Assembly (NCBI GenBank): GCA_016946835.1
Contig: JACVTC010000063.1
Location: 874,001-938,000 of the forward strand
Origin: Neocallimastix lanati (nom. inval.)
Lineage: Eukaryota; Neocallimastigomycota; Neocallimastigomycetes; Neocallimastigales; Neocallimastigaceae
DNA length: 64,000 nucleotides
Direction: 5' to 3'
Shown here piece by piece: positions 1 to 8,755 of the stretch. Positions within the stretch are counted from its first letter, which is position 1. Each line of letters begins with the position of its first letter. A program made the translations under genes and the position numbers. The notes under the pieces are model-generated. The model worked only from the letters and a program-made list of their open reading frames with translations. It was not told where the DNA came from and did no database searches.

Positions 1-3000
1 ATTTCTATTAGCAAATTCATTTTCATAAAATGGTTCCAGTAAAGATACATGGAAAACAGGGTGACAACGCATATTACTTGGTAATTTGAGTTCGTAGGCT
101 AATGAACTAACTTTCTTCACAATTTCAAATGGACCAAGCATTTGGTCTGCTAATTTCCTTTTTACATTCTTAGTTGTATTTCCTTTGAGTAACCAAACTT
201 TTTTACCAACTTCAAAATCTGGCGAGGATGATCTTTTGAAATCGGCATACTTTTTATAAGTTTCTTTAGCTGACTCTAAATTTTCCTTTAAAAATTTAAT
301 ATTTTCATTTATATCTTTCACTCTAACATCAGCTCTATGAGGACTATCTGAAGAAGGAATTTCTAAACTAAATTTTGGATTAAATCCATAGTTTGCAAAA
401 AATGGTGATTGACTGATTGATTGTTGCAGAGTATTATTATAAGCAAATTCGGCAAAAGGCAACAAGTCAACCCAATTATTTTGTTTTTCATTTATGAAAC
501 AACGGAGATATTGTTCCAATATTCCGTTCACCCTCTCCGTTTGACCATCAGTCTGCGGATGGTTCGAAGTGGAGAATGACAACTTAATGTTTAATAATTC
601 GCAAAGACGATTCCAAAAATCAGAAGTAAATTGCGTACCTCTATCCGAAACAATGGAATCAGGAAAGCCATGTAACCTAAAGATATGGTTAATAAAAGAA
701 TCGGCAGCAATTGAAGCAGTAGGAAGACAACGTAAAGGAATAAAATGTGTCATTTTAGTCAATCTATCTACAACAGTCATGACAGTGGTCATATCTTTGG
801 ATTTCGGTAATTCAACAATAAAATCCATGGAGATGTCTGACCATGGTCTGTCGGGGGTAGACAAAGGAGATAAAAGACCGTAGGGTTTATGTCTTGGAAC
901 TTTAGCTTTGCAGCAAGTTTCACAGGACTTAACAAACTTTTTAACATCATTACGTAACTTAGGCCACCAAAAGTTACGATTAATCAAATCAAATGTTTTG
1001 CGTACACCGAAATGACCAGCAGTAACAGAGTCATGGTGTATTTCAAGAACTCTTGTGCGAAGATTCTGAGGGACATAAATTAAGTTATCAAAAAGTAAGA
1101 AACCTTCCTTATCAATTTTACACTTATCAATAAATTTAATAGGTGGATTAACATTACTATTATTTAAAATAAATGATTTAATTTTTATAAAAAGATCATC
1201 ATTATTTAAAGATTTCAAAATAGAATTAATTAAGGACTCGTCACATGAGTTACGATTAATAACACAACAAGAAACATCACGAGAACAATCAAATAAATGA
1301 TCACTTCTTCTTGACAAAATATCTGGTTTACCAGATTTTTTACCAGAACGATACACAAGATTAAAATCGAAACGAGAAAGAAATTCATACCAACGAATTT
1401 GTCGTTGAGAAAGTAGCTCAGGCTTCCTAGGAAAAGTAAGGTTTTTATGATCGGTATAAATAGTAAATGGATGGCGAGCACCTTCAAGGTAATGACGCCA
1501 TTCTTCCAAAGCAACTTTAATTGCAAGAAGCTCTTTATCATAAATGGGGTAATTTAGTTGAGATTTGGTTAGACTGGTAGAAATAAAAGCAATTGGGTGT
1601 AACTGACCATCAAATTCTTGGGAAAGTATAGCTCCAACAGCGAAATTAGAAGCATCAGTTTCCACAATGAAAGGTTTGTTACTATCAGGATTTCTTAAAA
1701 TTGGAGCAGAAGTAAAAAGTTCTTTTAATTTATCAAAGGATTTTTGTTGATCAGAACCCCAGAGAAATGGAACATTTTTCCTGGTAAGTTTATGTAAGGG
1801 CCGCGCAATCTTAGCAAAATCCTTGATAAAAATTCTATAATAATTACATAATCCAATAAATGATTGTATTTCCTTTACATTAGAAGGAACAGGCCAATCT
1901 AGGATAGCTTTAACCTTTTCAGGATCAACTTTCAAACCATCTTTTGATAAAATGTAACCAAGGAAAGAGGTTTCAGTAACATCGAATTCACATTTCTCTA
2001 ATTTAATGTACAAGTTATTTTCTAATAATTTTTTAAGCACCTTTTTAACGTGTTCATGATGTTTCTCTAAACTATTCGAATAAATTAATATGTCATCAAT
2101 GTAAGAAATAACAAAATCATCTAAGTAATCGCTAAGAACATCATTTATAAAATGCTGGAAGGTGGCTGGAGCATTTTTTAAGCCAAAAGGCATAACTAAA
2201 TATTCAAAATGACCATATCTAGTACGAAATGCAGTCTTGTACTCATCACCTTCTTTAATTCTTACTAAATTATAGGCAGACTTTAAGTCCAACTTGGTAA
2301 AATATTTTGCACCTTTAACTCTATCTAATAATTCACTTATTAAAGGAAGAGGATAAGAATTACGGATGGTCATTTCATTCAATTTTCTATAATCAACACA
2401 TAATCTCAATGAACCATCTTTCTTTTTAACAAATAATACAGGTGCACCAGCGGGTGACTTGGATTTCCTAATGAATCCCTTTTCTAAATTTTCTTTTATA
2501 TACTTTTTTAGTTCATCTCGTTCTGCCTCAGTTAAGGGATATATTGGACCATAAAATAAATTTGAATTATCCTTTAATCTTATTTCACAATCATATTCAC
2601 GATGTGGAGGGAGTACGTTGCAATTTCTTTCATTGAATACTTCTGCGTAATTGTTATAAATAGGAGGTATTCCTATAATTTTTTGATTTAATTTATTCTC
2701 AAAATTACTAATTTTTAAACAATTACAGATACAACACAAATTTTTCACAGAACACTTTTTAGAAATATACTTTTTATTTTCATCTTTATTAAAATTATCA
2801 TTATGATTACAATTTTTTGTTACATTATTACATAAAATATCAATTTTACAAATTTTATTTAATTCATCTAAATTAATATTATTACTATCACTAAATTCAT
2901 AAATTTCATCATCATTATCAAACATAAAACTATCATTTACATCACTATCATAATTAATTATACAAAAATTTTTTACATCATTAAGTTCTTCTTTTTCACT

Positions 3001-4545
3001 ACAAGTTTTAATACGAGTACGACGACCTCTAATCGTAATTTCTTCATCAGAATCCATATCGGAATCAGATTCGAAGGAATACTTACGCTTAGGATTATTT
3101 TTTTCCTTTGTTACGGAAAGTTCTTCATATGGTTCCTTTCCTTTAGTAGAAATTTTATTTAACTTCTTTTTATTCTTATTTTTTCTATTTCTTTTCCCTA
3201 CATTACAGTGTCGAGCACAGTATCCTGAACTGAAAGAGATTTTCTTTGAATCATGGTAGTTAATAGGGCAATGTTTTTCAATCCAAGGGAGTCCTAAAAT
3301 GATATCTACATCGGGGATACGAAGGGCGTATAATTGAATAACTTCCAAGTGATTCTTAAAACGGAGGATACATTTTTCTGTCATTTTCTTAACAGTAGAT
3401 AAACCATAACCAAGACCAGCAACTTTAAAGGAATTATCAGCATTGATCAAATTGATTTTATTAACCCTAGCAAATTCAGGATGCATGCAGTTAATGTCAG
3501 AACCTGAGTCAATAAGAACCTTCACTTTAGTTTCTTCGGAATTGTTGGTTTTAATGTAGAAATCAAGGATATTTGTTTTACCTTTAAAGAACATATTTTC
3601 TTTTTCAACAATATCAAGAATTCTGTAAACATTTTCATTTTCACAAATCTTTTTAATTCGTCTGACAGAAGAAGTCGGCGCAGAGGAAGAAGTTGAAGCT
3701 GCTTCTGTATCAGATGCTCTATTGATGAGTTTTATATTTTTTGGTCTTTTCTTGTTAGGGCAATTGAACTGTAAATGCCCAGCCTTACCACAAACGAAGC
3801 ATAAGCCCTTTCTTTTTCGTTCTTCCCTAAAAGGGTTATTTTGCTCATTGTAATTTTTTCTGTGAGAGGGAAAGTATCTAGTAGCAGTTTGACCCTTTTT
3901 AATTCGGTAAAGATCGACATCCATGGGGTCATTTTGGTTGTAGTTCCGTCTGTCCTGATGAGTAAGATAATATTCTCTAAGATCGTTTCTTTTTGTTAGA
4001 TTTTCAATCGTTACGGCCTCTCTAAATAAGTTTTCCAAATTGTCTGGGTTTGGATTAACAATAGCAAGTTTTTCTCTCATCTTATAATGGAGACCTTTTA
4101 TGAACATGTATATCTTGGCCGGTTCATTAAAGTCGGAGTATTGACTTATTTTTTGGAACTCGGAGATATACTCTACAACATGTCCATATTTAAATTGGCG
4201 TATGTTACACAATTTTCCGTTAGCAATAACAGCTTCTACATCAGGGTCTCCGAAATTTCTACGAAGTTCAGCAATAAAATTTCCATAATTTCCTAAGACA
4301 GGATTGTTATTCCTTCTAAGGCATGAAGCCCAATTTAAAGCTTTTCCTGTTAAATAGGAGATTACAAACATTACTCTTCTCCTATCATCGGGGAATCTAT
4401 GAGGATTCACCTCAATTGCCAATTCCACTCGAGTTAAAAAACCATCAAGATCCTTTGTAGATCCAGAAAATAACGGTGGATCGTTAATAATTTTCAGTTG
4501 AGTAGCAGGATGAATCGGTAGTTGGTTTGGTTGTTGACCCTCCAT
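1..4545 (-). CDS. Ty3/gypsy retrotransposon gag-pol polyprotein, intact, 3' end outside the window
   Basis: A single open frame of more than 1500 codons runs from an ATG at 4545 to the left edge without a stop. I read it by hand on the reverse strand. The order is: gag (about residues 1-240); CCHC zinc knuckle at 249-262 (CFVCGKAGHLQFNC); aspartic protease with DSG at about 346; reverse transcriptase with YIDD at about 815; RNase H (TDAS near 960, YDKELLAI near 1000); integrase with an HHCC zinc finger near 1170-1215; and a DDE core with SDRG near 1298 and DGQTERVNG near 1333. The last residues visible include HPVFHVSLLEPF, which in chromoviruses precedes a chromodomain, so a chromodomain may lie just outside. 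A TAA lies about 24 codons upstream in frame and no other ATG intervenes. Gag, protease and pol share one frame, so no frameshift is needed. The lack of any lesion suggests a young, possibly active copy. Confidence 0.93.
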   Translation of the reverse strand, partial: MEGQQPNQLPIHPATQLKIINDPPLFSGSTKDLDGFLTRVELAIEVNPHRFPDDRRRVMFVISYLTGKALNWASCLRRNNNPVLGNYGNFIAELRRNFGDPDVEAVIANGKLCNIRQFKYGHVVEYISEFQKISQYSDFNEPAKIYMFIKGLHYKMREKLAIVNPNPDNLENLFREAVTIENLTKRNDLREYYLTHQDRRNYNQNDPMDVDLYRIKKGQTATRYFPSHRKNYNEQNNPFREERKRKGLCFVCGKAGHLQFNCPNKKRPKNIKLINRASDTEAASTSSSAPTSSVRRIKKICENENVYRILDIVEKENMFFKGKTNILDFYIKTNNSEETKVKVLIDSGSDINCMHPEFARVNKINLINADNSFKVAGLGYGLSTVKKMTEKCILRFKNHLEVIQLYALRIPDVDIILGLPWIEKHCPINYHDSKKISFSSGYCARHCNVGKRNRKNKNKKKLNKISTKGKEPYEELSVTKEKNNPKRKYSFESDSDMDSDEEITIRGRRTRIKTCSEKEELNDVKNFCIINYDSDVNDSFMFDNDDEIYEFSDSNNINLDELNKICKIDILCNNVTKNCNHNDNFNKDENKKYISKKCSVKNLCCICNCLKISNFENKLNQKIIGIPPIYNNYAEVFNERNCNVLPPHREYDCEIRLKDNSNLFYGPIYPLTEAERDELKKYIKENLEKGFIRKSKSPAGAPVLFVKKKDGSLRLCVDYRKLNEMTIRNSYPLPLISELLDRVKGAKYFTKLDLKSAYNLVRIKEGDEYKTAFRTRYGHFEYLVMPFGLKNAPATFQHFINDVLSDYLDDFVISYIDDILIYSNSLEKHHEHVKKVLKKLLENNLYIKLEKCEFDVTETSFLGYILSKDGLKVDPEKVKAILDWPVPSNVKEIQSFIGLCNYYRIFIKDFAKIARPLHKLTRKNVPFLWGSDQQKSFDKLKELFTSAPILRNPDSNKPFIVETDASNFAVGAILSQEFDGQLHPIAFISTSLTKSQLNYPIYDKELLAIKVALEEWRHYLEGARHPFTIYTDHKNLTFPRKPELLSQRQIRWYEFLSRFDFNLVYRSGKKSGKPDILSRRSDHLFDCSRDVSCCVINRNSCDESLINSILKSLNNDDLFIKIKSFILNNSNVNPPIKFIDKCKIDKEGFLLFDNLIYVPQNLRTRVLEIHHDSVTAGHFGVRKTFDLINRNFWWPKLRNDVKKFVKSCETCCKAKVPRHKPYGLLSPLSTPDRPWSDISMDFIVELPKSKDMTTVMTVVDRLTKMTHFIPLRCLPTASIAADSFINHIFRLHGFPDSIVSDRGTQFTSDFWNRLCELLNIKLSFSTSNHPQTDGQTERVNGILEQYLRCFINEKQNNWVDLLPFAEFAYNNTLQQSISQSPFFANYGFNPKFSLEIPSSDSPHRADVRVKDINENIKFLKENLESAKETYKKYADFKRSSSPDFEVGKKVWLLKGNTTKNVKRKLADQMLGPFEIVKKVSSLAYELKLPSNMRCHPVFHVSLLEPFYENEFANRN

Positions 4546-4882
4546 GTTATCATCAAGATTAAGGTTTTGAAATATGCGATTTAGTTCTTCCAGATTGTTA
4601 ATGTTAAAGTGACGTTAATAATTAAATTTTTTTTTTTTTTTTTTTTTTTTTGATCTCTTATTATTAATTATACAAGTTATTAATATGTCTATATTTAATA
4701 TCGTAAAGTCGTTCAGACTCTATCCACTTGAAAAGGTGTCGAACGAGTAAACGAAGAAAATATAGAATAATATAACTATTATTAATATTTCAACCTGAAT
4801 AGCAACAATAATAAGAGTCCAAAATCAGTAAGGGTTAACAATGCTTAAGAGCAATAAAAATCTATGTTAAAAGTCAAAATTA
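4546..4882 (-). other. 5' leader of the gypsy element
   Basis: Non-coding stretch upstream of the gag start, read on the minus strand. It holds a run of about 25 T on the plus strand (4627-4651) and unique AT-rich sequence. No LTR boundary or primer-binding site could be placed with confidence. Confidence 0.4.
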
Positions 4883-5180
4883 TAGAGTCCTAAATCAGTA
4901 GAAAGTAGAGTCCTAAAGTAGAGTCCTAAATCAGTAGAAAGTAGAGTCCTAAAGTAGAGTCCTAAATCAGTAGAAAGTAGAGTCCTAAAGTAGAGTCCTA
5001 AATCAGTAGAAAGTAGAGTCCTAAAGTAGAGTCCTAAATCAGTAGAAAGTAGAGTCCTAAAGTAGAGTCCTAAATCAGTAGAAAGTAGAGTCCTAAAGTA
5101 GAGTCCTAAATCAGTAGAAAGTAGAGTCCTAAAGTAGAGTCCTAAATCAGTAGAAAGTAGAGTCCTAAATCAGTAGAAAG
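4883..5180. repeat. 36-bp tandem repeat array in a retrotransposon leader
   Basis: About eight copies of a 36-bp unit. Each unit joins a 23-bp part (gtagagtcctaaatcagtag + aaa) and a 13-bp part (gtagagtcctaaa), so the motif gagtccta occurs twice per unit. Copies are almost identical, which suggests recent expansion. The array lies upstream of the gag start of the minus-strand gypsy element and is probably in its leader. Confidence 0.9.
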
Positions 5181-5228
5181 TTTTATTATTTGTAACGTGT
5201 TTCTTTTTATTTAAAAGGTATTAGTTAT

Positions 5229-5740
5229 TGTAAAGAGTTCTATCAGAAACAGATTACAAATAACAAATTTTAACACAAAAATAAAAAAACACGTAATAAA
5301 AATTCGTTTTTTAAATAAAATAATCTTTATTAATTAAAAAAATTAAATCTCTTTTTTGTTATTAACTATCATATAGTCAATAACTAATACATCGATTTAA
5401 TTATAGAAATTTACATGTATTTATATTTTTTCATTATTACATTATAATATATTATTTCTATCTAATTTACATATATTACTATTTAGTTATAAACAAAATA
5501 TTTATTAATAATTTTATTAAATAATAATTAAATAAACTAAACTAAATTAACTAACTTAAATAAATTATTTAGATTTAAGTTATTATCCAAAATTATTTAA
5601 ATAATAATTTTTCCTTTATGAAAACTTTACATAAATTTATAATTAATTTTCATATACGTAAATCATAAATTTATGTAATTTTATTACATTAATTAATTAT
5701 GTAATAATTAATTTATTAAAGATTTTATTAAATCTTTACA
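5229..5740 (+). mobile_element. Solo LTR, family TGTAAAGA...TCTTTACA (shorter copy)
   Basis: A 512-bp element with 8-bp inverted ends TGTAAAGA/TCTTTACA. It is homologous, in reverse orientation, to 12579-13349. It lacks an internal block of about 250 bp found in that copy. Flanks GTTAT (5224-5228) and GTAAT (5741-5745) look like a decayed 5-bp target duplication. TG...CA ends and 5-bp duplications fit a solo LTR. A non-autonomous DNA element is the alternative. Confidence 0.78.
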
Positions 5741-5922
5741 GTAATTAGCAATAGTAAATATTTTTTTTTAAATATGATAATAAAATGTAGAAAGGCTTTA
5801 CATATTTATTTTTTTTCAAAAAGTATAAATAAGTGAAGTTTTTCAATAATTAAAATGTAGACAGAAAAATATTAAAAATAAATAATTAAATAAAAATTCT
5901 AATAAAACCCGAACCATAGCTT
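5741..5922 (+). repeat. Direct repeat, copy 1 (probable end of a gypsy LTR)
   Basis: About 182 bp is nearly identical to 19896-20081, from gtaattag through aaaacccgaaccatagc. At the other site this block lies at the far end of the presumed gypsy LTR split by copia. This copy is therefore probably the tail of another LTR of that family, cut by the solo LTR just to its left. Confidence 0.75.
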
Positions 5923-5925
5923 AAT

Positions 5926-6175
5926 TTATGGCGGAGATATCATGGAATATTAGAAAAATAAAATTTAATATTATTTATTAATTAAATTATTTAACAAAGC
6001 CTTGGATATAGATTTCCGGGCTAAGTTTAATCTACATAGTAATTGGGCTAGTAGGCTCTGGACTGCTGTATTTTATATTGAATACAGTAGCCGTGGTACC
6101 CGCGTGGCATGACGCCGTGAAGAGGCAAGCTGCACGTCAGACAGGGTATACTATCAGATTATCCAAGAGTTTTGT
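5926..6175. other. Higher-complexity non-coding island A
   Basis: GC-richer than its surroundings from about 5998 to 6170. It contains the short hairpin CTGTATT...AATACAG and a GC-rich stretch near 6093-6145. No open frame is seen. It could be a retroelement leader or a structured RNA; I cannot assign it. Confidence 0.3.
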
Positions 6176-6230
6176 TAAATAATAATAATTAATAATTTAA
6201 TATTAATACTAATAATAATAAAAGTTATAA

Positions 6231-6262
<32 letters not shown>

Positions 6263-6415
6263 AAAAACTTGGGAAAATATAGTTTTTGTAGTAACTTTAT
6301 TTAATTATAGATTATAGATAAAAAAAAATAATAAAAAGTTTACAAATTTACGAAGTTAATATTCGAGTAAGACAGTGTTAGCTTGCAGGATATTAATTTC
6401 ATAAACTCTTATTTA

Positions 6416-6655
6416 CAATTTTGCAAGGTTTTGTAGATTGTAAACGCGAGTATTTCAAGGAACAAATCCTTGACAATTAGGCAAATACGCCCTAGAACTA
6501 TAAAACATTCACGCTGAAGGCAACTACACACTTCAACAGGTGATAGTTTGTTTACTCGCGCAGAAAATAAGAGGTGGGTCAGGTTCGATCCCTGATAAAA
6601 CCCTGGTCATTCTTGCGAAGTGACGTTAAAATATATAGTTTTTTTTTTTTTTTAT
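6416..6655 (+). ncRNA. Candidate structured RNA with a tRNA-like T-arm (island B)
   Basis: An 8-bp helix CGCGAGTA (6445-6452) with TACTCGCG (6553-6560) encloses a perfect 7-bp hairpin TCAAGGA/TCCTTGA (6455-6473). A perfect T-arm follows at 6579-6595: TCAGG, loop TTCGATC, CCTGA. The T-arm resembles a Pol III B box. A long T run from about 6640 could terminate Pol III. No A box or tRNA 5' half is visible, so this is not a tRNA gene. A SINE-like element or retroelement leader is possible. Confidence 0.4.
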
Positions 6656-6687
6656 TTTTATGTTAGGCTTTTATAAATTTGTTCGCC

Positions 6688-6724
<37 letters not shown>

Positions 6725-6844
6725 TTTTTGCAATAAAATAGAAATATATATATATTTTCCCTTTTATTAAAATAATAAATATTTCATTAATAAAATTTTT
6801 TTTAATAAATAATAAATTAAATTTTTCTTTAGTGTAGAACAAAC

Positions 6845-6902
<58 letters not shown>

Positions 6903-7884
6903 TTAATGATAAATATTAAAATAATAAGCAAAATTTTTTTTTTTTTTGTAGTACAAATTTTTAATTTTTTTTTAAATAAGAATAAATTTTATAAATAAAT
7001 TTTTTTTTTTATATTAATAATTCTAAATAATAAATTGTAATTTTTTTTATGTTTATCAGTTTATTTTATTTTTTTTAATATATACATGTACAATATATAT
7101 ATATAGAATATATAAAATTAGATTATTATTATTATTTTTCAAATAAGTGTATTATTTTTATGATTTTATATAATTAAATTTTTTTTTTATTGAAATTTTT
7201 ATAATTGAAATTTTTTTTTTTGTGTGTTAAATTTTCTATTATTCGTTATATAATTAATTAAATTTTAATTAAAAAGAAAAATATAAATAAGCTGTCTTAC
7301 AACTCTCAACGCGGGATAGTTGAACACCCACACATAATACTTTATTGTTTTGATCTTGTTGATACTGGGAAGGATACGTTATTATCTTCTTTATTACTAA
7401 CAATAAGTTAGCCATATTAAAATAAATTTAATATTGCTACCTTCTTTTTATTAAGTTTCTTAATAATTAACAATCGACATTATCAACTTATCAATAAAGA
7501 GCTAAGGGGACTTATTGTAAGAAGGGTTAACAAGCTATATATTTGATGGTTCAACACTATATAGTTTGGCTTGTATTTTAACTTTTTATTTAATATTTTA
7601 TTAAATATTATAACAAAGAATTAATAGAATATAAATATATACAAAAAAAAAATATATATATATATAAAAATAAAAATAAATATATATTATTATTATTATT
7701 TAAGTATTTATACAATTTGTTTTATGTTATATTAATTATTTTAATAAAGGAAATAAATATATTAAATAAAATTAAATAAAGAAGTTATTACTACAAATAA
7801 ATTTAAAAAAAGATTAAGATATACATATTTTGTGTATTAATGCTTAAGAGAATATAATAAACATTAAAATTCATAATAAAAAGC
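6656..7884. other. AT-rich spacer with island C
   Basis: Mostly low complexity, with an ATT repeat near 6690-6723, poly-A from about 6851 to 6896 and many T runs. From about 7290 to 7570 the sequence is of higher complexity and without a frame. It may be part of the leader or 5' LTR of the gypsy element at 8-11.5 kb, but no matching copy of that element's 3' LTR start was found here. Confidence 0.35.
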
Positions 7885-8060
7885 TTCAGATTTTCAAATT
7901 GCGTTTTTGAGTCTGAATTTATTTTTTTTTTTTTTGTTTCAGATTTTCGAAGGGTGTTTTCGAGTCTGAATTAATTTATAAGATTTTCAGAGAGAGATTC
8001 TGAGTCTGAATTATTATTGGAATAAAGAATTGGATTGTCAGAGGGTTTTCTGAGTCCATA
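7885..8060 (+). promoter_or_regulatory. Tandem hairpin array in the leader of gypsy family 2
   Basis: Four successive units at about 7885-7917, 7938-7970, 7980-8010 and 8031-8060. Each can fold as outer stem, TTTT-type bulge, inner stem, loop, AG, outer strand. Inner stems are CAAA/TTTG, CGAA/TTCG, CAGA/TCTG and CAGA/TCTG. Outer stems are CAGA/TCTG twice, AGA/TCT, and TGGA/TCCA. The paired changes preserve complementarity, which points to selection for RNA structure. The array ends about 120 bp before the gag ATG, so a role in translation, packaging or dimerisation is plausible but not shown. Confidence 0.7.
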
Positions 8061-8178
8061 ATTATATTATTATAAAACAAAGATAAATTTATTTTTTTTT
8101 AGTTATTAAATATATTTTTAAAGTAAACATATTTTTAAATTGGATATCATAGCATTAATACCATTTTTAAATTTTCAA

Positions 8179-8755
8179 ATGGCTGAAAATAAAATCAATT
8201 TTAAAGAATTAAAAAAAGAATTAAAAGATATCGAGAAAATTTCAAAGGAAAATCTCGATATCAAATCTTGGGAATCAGAAATCCGATTATGGATAAAACT
8301 TGAGGAAGTTACTGATCCCAAAAAGATTTTTACCGCCTGCTTACTCACGTGAAGATATTGCCATGGTTGATGTAACAGTAGATGAAATTCCTGGTAAAGC
8401 ACTAATTGATTTTTGTAGTAACCTCAATGTTATCACAAAAAAAATTTTATGAGAAATTACCTGGAAATTTTGAAGAAGTAGGTATTAGTCGTGGAAGGTA
8501 CGTTTAGCGACTAAAAATGATGAGTATTCGGAAGGAATCATTGTACGAATACCTGTTAAGATTAATGATTATAAAATGATAGTAGATTTTCGAATAATTG
8601 ATGATGATGACCCATTTTATGATTTGTTGATTAATTTTCAAACTCAAGTAGAACACAATCTTTTTATCCATCCTATAAGATATAGTTTATGTCAATTTAA
8701 TTCTCAAGGACTAATCGACGTTATAGCTCCTATTAATAATAATTCCCAAGAATAA
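8179..8755 (+). pseudogene. Truncated gag and decayed protease of gypsy family 2
   Basis: The frame opens at ATG 8179 (MAENKINFKELKK) and gives only about 55 gag-like residues. It then runs into protease-like sequence (AMVDVTVDEIPGKALIDF). The same motif occurs in the minus-strand relative near 60.0-60.1 kb, where it follows gag-derived sequence, so most of gag has been deleted here. A frameshift and stops at about 8440-8510 and an in-frame TAA at 8753-8755 break the link to pol. The usual catalytic DS/TG is replaced by DF. Confidence 0.8.

Noticed and set aside
1230-1541. Hydrophobic 103-residue frame on the minus strand
   Set aside because: It is an alternative frame of the RNase H region of the intact gypsy gag-pol.
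4605-4615. Shared 11-mer aagtgacgtta at 4605 and 6616
   Set aside because: Too short and with unrelated flanks; not enough to call an LTR or target duplication.
4883-5180. CRISPR-like array
   Set aside because: Units are contiguous tandem copies with no variable spacers, and the genome is eukaryotic.
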